From: Ralstonia pickettii
Lineage (GTDB): Bacteria; Pseudomonadota; Gammaproteobacteria; Burkholderiales; Burkholderiaceae
Length of the DNA: 64,000 nt
Direction of reading: 5' to 3'
Assembly (NCBI RefSeq): GCF_030582395.1
Contig: NZ_CP104381.1
Coordinates: 1 to 64,000, forward strand
Made by a program: the position numbers and the translations under genes. Positions 1 through 11,511 of the stretch are shown here, in pieces. The notes under the pieces were generated by a model. That model was not told where the DNA came from. It saw only the letters and a program-made list of their open reading frames with translations, and searched no databases. How positions within the stretch are numbered: position 1 is the stretch's first letter; each line of letters opens with the position of its first letter.

Positions 1-100
1 AAGCCACCCGGTTTCTGGCCTGCGCCAGGAGCCCGGCGGCCGGCCCTCCCGGGGACGTCATCAGACGCGTGTGGCGCCGGTCAAACACCTAACGATAACG

Positions 101-1690
101 ATGCAGGATTTCTGGCATGCGGCGTCCGCTCAACTCGAGAGTGAGCTGACCCCGCAACAATTCAAGACGTGGATCAAGCCGCTGACGCCGCTGTCGTTTG
201 ACGAACAGGCGTGCACGCTGCGGATTGCCGCGCCCAACCGCTTCAAGCTCGACTGGGTCAAGAGCCAGTTCTCGGGCCGCATCCAGTCGCTCGCGTGCGA
301 CTACTGGGAGACGGCGGTCGACGTGCAGTTCGTGCTCGACCCGACCGCCGGCCAGCGCCAGGCGGCGCTTCAGCCGTCGCTCGCCCCGGTGCCAATGCAG
401 CCGCTGGGGGCGCAAGCAGGTCAGCAGCGGCAGGCAATGCCGGCCGGCAACGGTGTCTCGCATGACGCTGGCACGCTGCGCCCCGCGCCGACTGTGTATC
501 GCGAAACCGCGCTCGCAACGGCCAGCCATGCCGCCGCCGATATCGACGTGCCCGTGATGGACGCCGCCGAGGTTAGCGCGCAGTCGTATCGCATGCCGCC
601 GCAGGCGCCCGCCGTGGTCACGAGCTTGGCCGCGCCGCCGCAGGCGCCAGTGGACGATTCCGTGCACGAGCGCTCGCGGCTCAATCAGATCCTGACGTTC
701 GACAACTTCGTCACCGGCAAGGCGAACCAGTTGGCACGTGCTGCGGCCATCCAGGTGGCCAACAACCCGGGCAAGTCGTACAACCCGCTCTACCTGTATG
801 GCGGCGTGGGCCTGGGCAAGACCCACTTGATCCATGCCATCGGCAATTTCATGCTGATGGAGAACCCGCGTGCGCGCATCCGCTACATCCACGCGGAGCA
901 GTACGTGTCGGATGTGGTGAAGGCGTACCAGCGCAAGGCGTTTGACGATTTCAAGCGCTACTACCACTCGCTCGATCTGCTGCTGATCGATGACATCCAG
1001 TTCTTCTCGGGCAAGAACCGCACGCAGGAAGAATTCTTCTACGCGTTCGAGGCGCTGATCGCCAACCGGGCGCAGGTCATCATCACCAGCGATACGTATC
1101 CGAAAGAGATCACCGGCATCGACGACCGCCTGATCTCGCGCTTCGACTCCGGCCTGACCGTGGCGATCGAGCCGCCCGAGCTGGAAATGCGCGTTGCGAT
1201 TCTGATGAAGAAAGCGCAGGCCGAGAACGTGACCGTGCCGGAAGAGGTGGCCTTCTTCGTGGCCAAGCACCTGCGCTCGAACGTGCGAGAGCTGGAAGGC
1301 GCGCTGCGCAAGATCCTGGCGTACTCCAACTTCCACGGCAAAGAGATCACGATCGAGGTCACGCGCGAGGCGTTGAAAGACCTGCTGACCGTGCAGAACC
1401 GCCAGATCTCGGTGGAGAACATCCAGAAGACCTGCGCGGATTTCTACAACATCAAGGTCGCGGATATGTACTCCAAGAAGCGGCCGGCCAACATCGCGCG
1501 CCCGCGTCAGATCGCCATGTATCTGGCCAAGGAACTCACGCAGAAGAGCCTGCCCGAGATTGGCGAACTGTTCGGCGGACGCGACCACACCACGGTGCTG
1601 CACGCCGTGCGCAAGATCGCCGACGAGCGCACCAAGGACGCCCAGCTCAACCACGAGTTGCACGTGCTGGAGCAAACGCTCAAGGGCTGA
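101..1690 (+). CDS. dnaA: Chromosomal replication initiator DnaA
   Basis: DnaA binds DnaA boxes at oriC, opens the duplex and loads the replicative helicase. The 529-aa product has the usual four domains: an N-terminal DnaB-interaction domain (residues about 1-90), a long Ala/Pro/Gln-rich linker (about 90-190), an AAA+ core with Walker A GGVGLGKT at about 234-241 and Walker B LLLIDD about 60 residues later, and a C-terminal DNA-binding domain with the [11 protein letters not shown] signature at about 492-502. An in-frame GTG at position 71 would add ten residues, but family members begin MQDFW, so the ATG at 101 is preferred. No strong Shine-Dalgarno is visible for either start. dnaN follows in the same direction after a terminator. 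Confidence 0.97.
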   Translation: MQDFWHAASAQLESELTPQQFKTWIKPLTPLSFDEQACTLRIAAPNRFKLDWVKSQFSGRIQSLACDYWETAVDVQFVLDPTAGQRQAALQPSLAPVPMQPLGAQAGQQRQAMPAGNGVSHDAGTLRPAPTVYRETALATASHAAADIDVPVMDAAEVSAQSYRMPPQAPAVVTSLAAPPQAPVDDSVHERSRLNQILTFDNFVTGKANQLARAAAIQVANNPGKSYNPLYLYGGVGLGKTHLIHAIGNFMLMENPRARIRYIHAEQYVSDVVKAYQRKAFDDFKRYYHSLDLLLIDDIQFFSGKNRTQEEFFYAFEALIANRAQVIITSDTYPKEITGIDDRLISRFDSGLTVAIEPPELEMRVAILMKKAQAENVTVPEEVAFFVAKHLRSNVRELEGALRKILAYSNFHGKEITIEVTREALKDLLTVQNRQISVENIQKTCADFYNIKVADMYSKKRPANIARPRQIAMYLAKELTQKSLPEIGELFGGRDHTTVLHAVRKIADERTKDAQLNHELHVLEQTLKG

Positions 1691-1749
1691 CCGCGCGATG
1701 GTCAGCAGAGCGCATGGCAGCGCCATTCGCCCTGAATCAAGCCTCGACA

Positions 1750-1777
1750 GACGCCCGCTCGAATGCGGGCGTCTTTT
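1750..1777 (+). terminator. Intrinsic terminator of dnaA
   Basis: A 9-bp perfect stem (GACGCCCGC / GCGGGCGTC) with a six-base loop is followed directly by TTTT. It lies about 60 bases after the dnaA stop, so dnaA and dnaN are probably not simply co-transcribed. Confidence 0.85.
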
Positions 1778-1837
1778 CATGCACAATAGACATATTTGCC
1801 GCGCGCGTGACGCTATCCAGCGCCCCCTTATTTGCGG

Positions 1838-1884
1838 TATAATTTGTGATTAACCCCTTGATTTACAACAACTTTGGGTTAATC
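1838..1884 (+). promoter_or_regulatory. dnaN promoter region with inverted repeat
   Basis: A consensus -10 element TATAAT sits at 1838-1843; no good -35 is visible. Just downstream is a perfect 9-bp inverted repeat, GATTAACCC at 1848-1856 and GGGTTAATC at 1876-1884, 19 bases apart. TGTGATTAA at 1845-1853 differs from a DnaA box (TGTGNATAA) at one position. This AT-rich patch sits in the dnaA-dnaN spacer, so it could hold an operator or a weak DnaA site; the function is inferred. Confidence 0.5.
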
Positions 1885-1966
1885 GCGAATGCTCCTGCAG
1901 GCACCGGCCCATGTGGCCCAGGCTGGGGCGCGCGCGGTGTCACCTCTCAAGCCAAGGATCGCCTTC

Positions 1967-3082
1967 ATGCAATTGGTCAAAACCTCGCGAGACAACCTGC
2001 TGCGTCCGCTGCAAATCGTGAGCGGCATCGTGGAACGCCGACACACGCTGCCGATCCTGGCCAATCTGCTGATCACCAAGCAAGGTGAACGGGTTTCCTT
2101 CCTGTCCACCGACATCGAAATCCAGATCACCACGCACGCCGATTGCGGCGCCGGCGCGGGCGACGTTGCCACCACCGTGGCCGCCCGCAAGCTGGTCGAC
2201 ATCCTGCGTGCCATGCCTGACGGCGAAGTTGCCCTCACGCTCAACGACAAGCGCATGACGGTGCAATCCGGCAAGAGCCGCTTTGCGCTGCAGACGCTGG
2301 CCGCCGAAGAATTCCCGACCGTTGCAGAGGCGACCGATTTCGGTGCCCGCATCACGCTGCCGCAGAAGACGCTCAAGCACCTGCTGGCGATGGTGCACTT
2401 CGCGATGGCCCAGCAAGACATCCGCTACTACCTCAACGGCATGCTGCTGGTGGTGGATGGCAAGCAAGTCATGGCCGTCGCCACCGACGGCCACCGCCTG
2501 GCCTACTGCGGCGTTGAAACCGGCGAGCAACCGGCAGGCGCCGGCGGCCGTCAGGAAGTCATCATCCCGCGCAAGACCATCCTCGAACTGCAACGCCTGC
2601 TGGAAGACGTGGACGATCCCGTCTCGGTGCAACTGGCCTCCAACCAGGTCAAGTTCACCTTCGGCAATATCGAGCTGATCTCCAAGCTGGTCGAAGGCAA
2701 GTTCCCGGATTTCCAGCGCGTGATCCCGAAGGGTTACCGCAACAGCTTCACGATCGACCGTGCCTTCCTGCAGCAGGCGCTGCAACGCACGGCCATCCTG
2801 ACCACCGACAAGTTCAAGGGCGTGCGCTGCATGCTCGACACCAACGTCCTGAAGATCAGCTCCACCAACGCTGACCAGGAAGAAGCGCAGGAAGAACTCG
2901 AAATCGACTACCAGGGCGATGCGCTGGATATCGGTTTCAACGTCACCTACCTGCTGGACGTGCTGGCCAACCTCAAGGCCGAAAAAGTGCAGGTGAGCCT
3001 GGGCGACTCCAATTCGAGCGCACTCATCACCCTGCCGGACGACGACACCTTCAAGTACGTCGTCATGCCGATGCGCATTTGA
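1967..3082 (+). CDS. dnaN: DNA polymerase III beta sliding clamp
   Basis: The beta clamp is a ring-shaped dimer that encircles DNA and tethers DNA polymerase III and repair polymerases. The product is 371 aa, normal for the family, beginning MQLVKT and ending with the typical PMRI. An upstream in-frame ATG at 1889 would add 26 residues with no family counterpart, so 1967 is preferred. Three repeated clamp domains fill the length (about 1-120, 128-245, 246-371). It sits between dnaA and gyrB in the conserved origin order, with its own upstream -10 element and a terminator after it. Confidence 0.97.
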   Translation: MQLVKTSRDNLLRPLQIVSGIVERRHTLPILANLLITKQGERVSFLSTDIEIQITTHADCGAGAGDVATTVAARKLVDILRAMPDGEVALTLNDKRMTVQSGKSRFALQTLAAEEFPTVAEATDFGARITLPQKTLKHLLAMVHFAMAQQDIRYYLNGMLLVVDGKQVMAVATDGHRLAYCGVETGEQPAGAGGRQEVIIPRKTILELQRLLEDVDDPVSVQLASNQVKFTFGNIELISKLVEGKFPDFQRVIPKGYRNSFTIDRAFLQQALQRTAILTTDKFKGVRCMLDTNVLKISSTNADQEEAQEELEIDYQGDALDIGFNVTYLLDVLANLKAEKVQVSLGDSNSSALITLPDDDTFKYVVMPMRI

Positions 3083-3108
3083 CGCACCGCTGCACCCAGA
3101 GCAAGACG

Positions 3109-3147
3109 AGGGGCTGGATCGTGACGATCCGCCCCTTCGCCGTTTTT
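3109..3147 (+). terminator. Intrinsic terminator of dnaN
   Basis: A nested hairpin (outer AGGGGC / GCCCCT, inner GGATCG / CGATCC around TGA) is followed six bases later by TTTTT. It lies 26 bases after the dnaN stop. Confidence 0.75.
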
Positions 3148-3149
3148 AA

Positions 3150-5726
<2,577 letters not shown>

Positions 5727-5754
5727 AGTTAGCTAGTCGCAGGAAAAAAAAGAA

Positions 5755-5787
5755 CGCCGAGAGAAAATCTCTCGGTGTTTTTTTTTG
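5755..5787. terminator. Strong intrinsic terminator after gyrB
   Basis: A 10-bp stem (CGCCGAGAGA / TCTCTCGGTG, one G-T pair) with an AAA loop is followed by a run of nine T. A run of eight A precedes the stem, so it may also act in the reverse direction. It closes the core replication block; accessory DNA begins just after it. Confidence 0.9.
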
Positions 5788-6037
5788 TAGTAGCCCGACG
5801 AGCGTGTCAGGGCATCGTTATGCCGCCATGCCGTGACTGGCAGGCGCTACCCGCAACAAGAGTTATGAGTAAATCGGCACAAATACTCCGTTCTTTGCAA
5901 GGCGGAGCCGATTTGACTTGGGAGGGGCGCTGGCTTTGGAGTTCCCTCTTCAGTGGGGGGCGACATAACCGAAAGTCATGTAGCAGAATAATCGAGATAA
6001 ACATCGAAAAAATAACGCGACTCGATAGGTGTCTTTC
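5788..6037. other. Gene-free spacer between gyrB and accessory island
   Basis: About 250 bases at the junction of core and accessory DNA. No convincing gene, tRNA, integrase or attachment site is seen. The last 60 bases are AT-rich and probably hold the promoter and ribosome binding site (TAGGTG) of the following gene. Confidence 0.5.
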
Positions 6038-7876
6038 GTGATAAATGATCAGGCTGCTCTTGAACTGGATGGTCTGGCTACCGCCGAGCGGAATCGAGTC
6101 GCCTCTATTCTTCCTCTTAACACCGCAGATCGATTCGTCATTTACACGGAGGCTTTGCGCCAGATTGACTATTGGTCTGTGTTTCAGAAGCCGTTGCCGC
6201 CGGAATCTAGGTTAAAGCCGTGGGATATGGAAATCATATGGCTTGGCTTGAATAGCGCTACAGCATATCTGCTCACAAAACTCCCTCAGTCGAAGGGTTT
6301 TCCCTTGGTGACACCGACGAGGGAGGGACGGGAATCTGCTCTGAAAATATTGCATCAATTGGGCCGCGCAACTCTGATGAGAAGAGTGGCTGAAATGGTG
6401 CGGCATAAATATGCGAATGCAGAAAGGACCGAGGACGGTTGGACAATCCAAGGCGGTAGCGGTGTCCTCGATCAGTTCTTGGATAACATCGAGTTTTCCC
6501 GATGGGCAACACTGGAACGCAGGCTTAGCCAGCTCCAAAGTGGGCAACCCTCTATGGGGTGGATGATATTCGGTAGAGATGAACTGGACCAAGTGGCTGG
6601 CAGTATCGGCCGTTTTCTCAGCTCGAAAGGGCCATCACCCTTAGCCCAGTGGCTTCGTTGCGATATCGATGAGCTCATGCGACCTTTGCTGTTTCCCTGG
6701 GACTCGGGGTATGGCGTCATGACAGGGTATGGGGCGCTCCCGGAGGTCGATTGTCATTTCCTAGCGAAGGCCCTTCTTCTTGTCACTGATTGGCGTGAAG
6801 ACGCGGGCTTTCATCCAGATGCCAACGTCGCGGGGGTTCGCGTCCGGGATTTGACTATGGTGGTGGCCGCGATGGCGAGTTTGCATTTAAAACACATCCA
6901 CTTCGTGTTGCTTGCGGGAAAGAGTCGGCCAGAAATATCTATTTCAGAGAGTTTTACCATTTGGACTCCAAGAGAGGAAATCGAGGAGACAATTTGTGGT
7001 CTTACTTTTATGGATAAAGAGGTTGTTAGGAAAATACTTTCAGCTATCGCCTTACATCCAGATGATGTGCCGCGTATCTCTAGTTCTACAAATCCCGTCA
7101 TGCCATTGCTTGTTGACCTCGGTAATGGATTGATGCTCCGGCCAATTTCATCTATCTGTCGGAATCCGTTTAATTCTATTCGAGATATTCTAGAGTCGCG
7201 GGGTGGTGATTCGAGGAACTGTCTCTCGGCACCTAGAGAGGGATGGTTGCGAGCTGATCTTTACGGTCAATTTTGTGGAAATAGATATTTTTGCGTCCCA
7301 GGGAATATCAAGCTGCGAGACGGGCGTAAGACCGTAACGGATGTCGATGCTGCCATCTTTGATCGTACGACAGGTGAGCTAGCTCTGTTTCAGATCAAAT
7401 GGCAGGATTTTTCCACTAACGATGTTCGTCAGTTACGCAGTAGAGCGAGTAATCTCTCAAGGGAGATGGATGACTGGGCAGCAAAAGTCGAGCAATGGCT
7501 AGATGGTTCTTCGAAAGAGCGGTTGGCAAAAACCTTCAGGCTAAAGCTTGATTCACGTCTCTCAATCGTTTCCGTTCGTCTGTTTGGTATCTCCCGTACG
7601 GTTGCGAGGACCAAAGGCTTTGGTTTCGCTACGCAACATCCCCGTTTGGCTGTGATGAATTGGCCCCATTTTTGCCGCCTGCGCACTGAGATCGGCCCTT
7701 CAGCCAATGTAATCAGTGATCTCCACAAGGCTTTGCTGGATGCCATGACCGCGGAAGTGCAGTCAACGCCGCTGCCTTTCACAATGCGCGTGGCAGGGAC
7801 TCCTTGCCATTTTGAAAATCTGTGGAACGCGTTCAGTGGTGAGAGGGACCCTGCTTGTACTCAGACCAGTCCTTAG
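6038..7876 (+). CDS. Large protein with PD-(D/E)XK-like nuclease motif
   Basis: A 612-aa protein not matched by me to a named family. The C-terminal third has a TDVDAAIF strand followed by LALFQIKW, i.e. D437-x14-Q452-I-K454. This fits the D...(E/Q)XK core of restriction-endonuclease-fold nucleases, including the QXK variant seen in Mrr-like enzymes. The N-terminal 400 residues show no motif I recognise. GTG at 6038 is preferred over GTG at 6029 because AGGT lies seven bases before it. Its end overlaps the convergent vsr gene by four bases. Codon use is less GC-rich than in gyrB, consistent with acquisition. Next to vsr, a GHKL ATPase and a C5 methylase, a nuclease role in restriction or defence is likely but inferred. 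Confidence 0.7.
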   Translation: MINDQAALELDGLATAERNRVASILPLNTADRFVIYTEALRQIDYWSVFQKPLPPESRLKPWDMEIIWLGLNSATAYLLTKLPQSKGFPLVTPTREGRESALKILHQLGRATLMRRVAEMVRHKYANAERTEDGWTIQGGSGVLDQFLDNIEFSRWATLERRLSQLQSGQPSMGWMIFGRDELDQVAGSIGRFLSSKGPSPLAQWLRCDIDELMRPLLFPWDSGYGVMTGYGALPEVDCHFLAKALLLVTDWREDAGFHPDANVAGVRVRDLTMVVAAMASLHLKHIHFVLLAGKSRPEISISESFTIWTPREEIEETICGLTFMDKEVVRKILSAIALHPDDVPRISSSTNPVMPLLVDLGNGLMLRPISSICRNPFNSIRDILESRGGDSRNCLSAPREGWLRADLYGQFCGNRYFCVPGNIKLRDGRKTVTDVDAAIFDRTTGELALFQIKWQDFSTNDVRQLRSRASNLSREMDDWAAKVEQWLDGSSKERLAKTFRLKLDSRLSIVSVRLFGISRTVARTKGFGFATQHPRLAVMNWPHFCRLRTEIGPSANVISDLHKALLDAMTAEVQSTPLPFTMRVAGTPCHFENLWNAFSGERDPACTQTSP

Positions 7877-8322
7877 GCCAGCAGATCCGCACCGATATCT
7901 GTATCGGGCGACCCGCCTGCGAGTAGCCAAGTCGCTAGAGCTGCAGCAGCCGCGTCAGGCGATCGGCGGATCGCGCACTCCCACACCACGCCAATGCGCC
8001 AGCCTAAGTCGTGCAGGCGCTTGCGAGCAGTTATATCGCGCTGCTGGTTAGTGGAGAACTTTTTGGCCCAAAAGGCAGCGTTGCTTTTGGGCATGGTCGT
8101 GAATCGACACCCAATGTGACGGTGCCAGAAGCAGCCGTGAACGAACACCGCGGCTTTGAACTTCGGGAATACTAGGTCCGGCGATCCTGGCAGCCCTCGG
8201 ACATGGATCCTGAATCGGAAGCCGCGAGCAAAGATCGCTGACCGCAGGAGCTTTTCCGGACCTGTGTCCTTGGCGCGGATGGCAGCCATATTCCGGCTGC
8301 GTGCAGCAGTTGTTTCAGTCAT
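7873..8322 (-). CDS. vsr: Very short patch repair endonuclease Vsr
   Basis: Vsr nicks DNA 5' of the T in T:G mismatches produced when 5-methylcytosine deaminates, and so protects sites modified by a C5 methylase. The 149-aa protein has the N-terminal SRNMAAIRAKDT block, GLPGSPDLVFP with the metal-binding Asp49, the VHGCFWHRH block with H62, H67 and H69, and C64, C72 and C116 as likely zinc ligands. The late LGWR and VWEC motifs are also present. Length is normal. The matching methylase is probably the gene at 14510-16060, unusually about 6 kb away with the ATPase operon and an IS between them. Confidence 0.93.
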   Translation of the reverse strand: MTETTAARSRNMAAIRAKDTGPEKLLRSAIFARGFRFRIHVRGLPGSPDLVFPKFKAAVFVHGCFWHRHIGCRFTTMPKSNAAFWAKKFSTNQQRDITARKRLHDLGWRIGVVWECAIRRSPDAAAAALATWLLAGGSPDTDIGADLLA

Positions 8323-8355
8323 CTCGATGCGGGTGATTGGAGGAAAGACATGGCC

Positions 8356-8398
8356 TTGCCGGGCGTAACATATGCGATATATTATGCGAATGTTGCGA
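8356..8398 (+). promoter_or_regulatory. Promoter and TATGCGA direct repeats before ATPase operon
   Basis: A sigma70-type promoter is visible: -35 TTGCCG at 8356-8361, 16-base spacer, -10 TATATT at 8378-8383. Two exact TATGCGA repeats (8371-8377 and 8383-8389, 12 bases apart) and a partial TTGCGA (8393-8398) overlap the -10. Such spacing on one face of the helix suggests an operator; the regulator is unknown. Confidence 0.5.
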
Positions 8399-8411
8399 CT
8401 GTGGGATGTAT

Positions 8412-8633
8412 ATGCGAGACAAACGTGGAAAGTTCATTGAGCTTGCGACGAATCGGGTCAATCGAACTATCAAGGACATCCGCCTGATAGGCAACCTGTC
8501 CAATCGGTCCGCCTATGAGTACACCGAAGATGATGTTCGAAAAATTGCCCGGACGCTTCAGCGCGAGCTTGAGCTGATGAAGCTTCGCTTCACCGGAGGC
8601 GCCCAAGGCGCCGACGGTGAGTTCAGTCTTTAG
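8412..8633 (+). CDS. 73-aa helical protein, first gene of ATPase operon
   Basis: A small protein with no recognised domain. It is highly charged and looks helical, with an NRTIKDIRLIGNLSNRS stretch at about 15-31 and an Arg/Glu-rich second half that ends the helix near residue 60. ATG at 8412 is chosen because GGGA lies five bases upstream; ATG at 8406 is possible. It ends 26 bases before the GHKL ATPase gene and is likely in its operon. A helical adaptor or regulator is a guess; no function is assigned. Confidence 0.65.
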   Translation: MRDKRGKFIELATNRVNRTIKDIRLIGNLSNRSAYEYTEDDVRKIARTLQRELELMKLRFTGGAQGADGEFSL

Positions 8634-8659
8634 GCTTACAACTGGGAGGGGGGAATCCT

Positions 8660-10480
8660 ATGCAGCTTCGCTTCAGGTGCCTTCGTGATGACGAAATGGA
8701 CCGGCCACCGACGCAACGAGATCAATTCAATAACGATGACGTTGAGTTGGCGGATGCTTTGGTGCGTGAAACCCTTCAGAACAGTCTTGATGCCGGGGCC
8801 GATGGTGAGACGGTACGCGTGCGGTTTGCGATGTACCAGCCGAGCCAGTCGGATTGCCATGTCCTAAGCAAATGTCTCGACCTAGAGCAACTCACGATGC
8901 GGCTTCGTGAGTGCTCGTTGATGCCCGAGTCACTCGACCTAGCCAAGTCAAAATTGCTGGTTATCGAAGACTTCGGAACCACCGGATTGACCGGAAGCTG
9001 GAACTCGATGGATGAAGAGCCGTTCTGTGACTTTTGGCGCCGAATGGGCAAGTCGCACAAAGGGGGAAAATCATTGGGGCGCTGGGGGTTGGGCAAGTTG
9101 GTATTTTCCAGCACCTCACAGATTAGAGCCTTCTTTGGATTGACCGTCCGTGAGGATGATCCTAAGCAGGCTCTATTGATGGGGCAGGCGGTTCTCACGA
9201 CGCACAGCCTTAATGGAGAGCGATTTGATTCACACGGTTTCTATTGCGCGCTCGGAGAGTCCGGGATGCAGCTGCCTATTACTGATTCAGCGGAAATCAA
9301 TGAGCTCGCGCGCGCTTGCGGGTTGATACGGACTACCGAGCCTGGTTTGTCAATCGCGATTCCCTGTGCACTGGCCAGCGTGACAGAGCAACGAATCATT
9401 CAGGCCACTCTGCGTAATTACTTCTTTCCAATCCTGCTCGGCAAACTTGTGGTGACCGTTGGCTCGGTGACCATTAACGCCGAGTCTTTCGCGGCGCTAG
9501 CGAAGGTCCATGGCGGTCCGCGCTTCGTAAGCGGCGAGTTGGCACAGTTCATCAGTGCAATGCGAGCCGTGCGTACGGGGGATGCTGCTCCGCACTATCT
9601 CCCCGCGAATTGGGCAAGCCTCGGAATGAAAGCGGCGCTAGGGGAGAGTATCGACACACTTCGCGGCCGGTATCAGGCCGACGAGTGTCTCTGTGTAAGG
9701 GCGCCGCTCCTGTTGAAGCGTAAAGACGGAAAAGAAATCGAAACGTATTTCGATCTGTTCCTTCAACGGACCGGCGCCGACAGCGACACGCTGTTTGTCC
9801 GGGATGCCATCGTTTTGCCGGCCGAGGCAAGGTACTTCGGTGGACATCACGTACTTGCCGCTCTTGTCGCGGATCACAAGCCAATCTCCGAATTCTTGGG
9901 GGACGCGGAGAATCCGGCTCACACGAGCTGGTCCGCCAGTGCAGAAAAATTGACTGCAGGGTGGCGAAATGCTGCAGCACATCTCAAAGAGATTCGATAT
10001 GCCCTACGGCAGCTGTACGGCGAGATCGTTTCGTCCCTTGAGCAGGTGGACGAAAACGCTCTCATCAATTTCTTCTCCGCCTCAGCTGATGCGGGCGTTC
10101 GCGGCACTAAATCTAGAGGCCCCGTTGTTCGGCCGATTCATCCAAATCCACCTCCACCCAAGCAGAAGGCGTATCGCCTTAAGAGGTTAAATGGAGGATT
10201 TTCCATCCAAGGTGATAGATCGCTGCATCCAGACGAACTACCGTTGGTGATTCGGATACGAGCGGCCTATGACGTGCTTCGCGGGAATGCTTTCTCGAAG
10301 CACGACCCACTTGATTTTGACTTCTCGAAGAACGAGCTACAGGTCGTGAGCAAGGACGCGACCGTGAATGCTCAGACTCCCAACATTTTGGTTGTCACGG
10401 CTAACAGTCCTGAATTTGAGGTCTCTGTAACAGGTTTTGATGGGAAACGAGATCTCATCGTCGACGCATCGAGGCAATAA
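8660..10480 (+). CDS. MORC/MutL-like GHKL ATPase
   Basis: A 606-aa protein with the ATP-binding Bergerat fold of GHKL ATPases. The N-box is VRETLQNSLDAG (catalytic E37, Mg-binding N41), the G1 box is VIEDFGTTGL (D104, G106, G110) and the G2 lid is GRWGLGK at 140-146. Prokaryotic MORC-type ATPases of this kind are known from gene neighbourhoods with Vsr-type nucleases and C5 methylases, where they are thought to couple DNA recognition to restriction. The start has a purine-rich ribosome binding site (GGGAGG). The stop TAA overlaps the next ATG (TAATG), indicating translational coupling. Residues after about 350 have no motif I can name. Confidence 0.85.
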   Translation: MQLRFRCLRDDEMDRPPTQRDQFNNDDVELADALVRETLQNSLDAGADGETVRVRFAMYQPSQSDCHVLSKCLDLEQLTMRLRECSLMPESLDLAKSKLLVIEDFGTTGLTGSWNSMDEEPFCDFWRRMGKSHKGGKSLGRWGLGKLVFSSTSQIRAFFGLTVREDDPKQALLMGQAVLTTHSLNGERFDSHGFYCALGESGMQLPITDSAEINELARACGLIRTTEPGLSIAIPCALASVTEQRIIQATLRNYFFPILLGKLVVTVGSVTINAESFAALAKVHGGPRFVSGELAQFISAMRAVRTGDAAPHYLPANWASLGMKAALGESIDTLRGRYQADECLCVRAPLLLKRKDGKEIETYFDLFLQRTGADSDTLFVRDAIVLPAEARYFGGHHVLAALVADHKPISEFLGDAENPAHTSWSASAEKLTAGWRNAAAHLKEIRYALRQLYGEIVSSLEQVDENALINFFSASADAGVRGTKSRGPVVRPIHPNPPPPKQKAYRLKRLNGGFSIQGDRSLHPDELPLVIRIRAAYDVLRGNAFSKHDPLDFDFSKNELQVVSKDATVNAQTPNILVVTANSPEFEVSVTGFDGKRDLIVDASRQ

Positions 10481-11244
10481 TGGGCTTTCGAATCAATTCA
10501 ACAGGTCGTAAGCGAATACTCCGAGAGCATGTCCGAATTCGAATAACCGAACGAGGTATGGGACAACCTCCGTCGTTTACAGCGGACATACAACTTCCAG
10601 CGGACATGAGGCTAGACCCCGACGCGAAGGTCTATGTTGAGCCATATGTAAAGAGCTCATCGATGCGCTTTGCGTTTGGGACGGTTCGAGCTGTAACACC
10701 TCCTGAGACGTGCCTCCTTACCGATATTGACGCTGGAGCCACCGTCCTGTTCCGAGTCAAGGTGGTGGACGAGGCGGGTGAGGTTGGTCGGATACTCGCA
10801 TCCGCGAATGGGATCCGTCCGGAGGACGATTCGGATGGCGACGACAGGCGGCCACTGTTGCCGGTGCGGACTGCTGACCTAGCGGAAGAAATTTGGCAGC
10901 TTGAGATTGATAAGGATGCGGGCCCTTCGCTGGTTGTGAACAGTCGCGTTCCGGACCTGATCGAAAGGTTGAAGCGCGATGCATTTCTTCAGGGGGCCAT
11001 TTATCCTGAGGTGGTGAGGCGGCTTGCTCGCGAGGTTCTACGCGAGAACGATGACTTCGACGATGAGGACGAGTGGGTAGGGGACTGGCTCACATGGTTT
11101 TCAGCACAGCTCGGCAGGGACGTATCGGAAGAAAGTATGGATGCGGACGCAGTGGACTCGCTCGCCGATGATATCGCTGCAGCCTTTGCCGAAAAAAATC
11201 GGTTTGCGTCGAGCGTGATCGCTGCGCTGCAGAGCGCGGCGTGA
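10480..11244 (+). CDS. 254-aa protein coupled to GHKL ATPase
   Basis: No family recognised. The N-terminal half (about 1-110) is beta-rich with many charged residues and could be a small barrel; the C-terminal half is acidic and helical with a DDFDDEDEWVGDW cluster near residue 190. Its ATG overlaps the stop of the ATPase gene, so the two are probably made in fixed ratio and may form a complex. The next gene starts 25 bases downstream, continuing the operon. Function unknown; partner of the ATPase is inference from coupling. Confidence 0.75.
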   Translation: MGFRINSTGRKRILREHVRIRITERGMGQPPSFTADIQLPADMRLDPDAKVYVEPYVKSSSMRFAFGTVRAVTPPETCLLTDIDAGATVLFRVKVVDEAGEVGRILASANGIRPEDDSDGDDRRPLLPVRTADLAEEIWQLEIDKDAGPSLVVNSRVPDLIERLKRDAFLQGAIYPEVVRRLAREVLRENDDFDDEDEWVGDWLTWFSAQLGRDVSEESMDADAVDSLADDIAAAFAEKNRFASSVIAALQSAA

Positions 11245-11434
11245 TGCAGAGAATATTGGGGGATTAGGCATGTCTCTTGTGCGCGTTCTCAATGAAGAAG
11301 GTCTAGCTAAATTTCGAGAGTACTTGGCGGTGCTGCGTACCAGTCCATCAGCCAGTCCGCCGTCATATCTGTTGAACGACGGTAGATACTCCGACCGATT
11401 TGCGCAACCAGTCACGTTGGAGCAGCGGGCGTTC

Positions 11435-11440
11435 TCATCT
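11435..11440. repeat. Left target-site duplication TCATCT
   Basis: The six bases directly before the left IS end are repeated exactly at 13916-13921 after the right end. In the target gene they encode Ser-Ser. Confidence 0.9.
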
Positions 11441-11511
11441 TGTTGGCGCGCAGCTAAATTTGACCCACGGTTTTCATCTAAATTTGACCCACCCCGAGAC
11501 GGCGTAAAGCG

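Noticed and set aside
1..100. oriC upstream of dnaA within the window
   Set aside because: The first 100 bases are GC-rich and contain no DnaA-box-like sequence; the origin probably lies just outside the window.
89..1786. Long minus-strand ORF opposite dnaA
   Set aside because: Shadow of a high-GC gene: no start signals or domain, and dnaA on the other strand is certain. The same applies to the many long antisense ORFs in gyrB, the exoprotein and the histidine kinase.
5788..6037. Attachment site of the accessory island near gyrB
   Set aside because: No tRNA, integrase or flanking direct repeat was found by eye; a repeat comparison with 16060-22300 would be needed.
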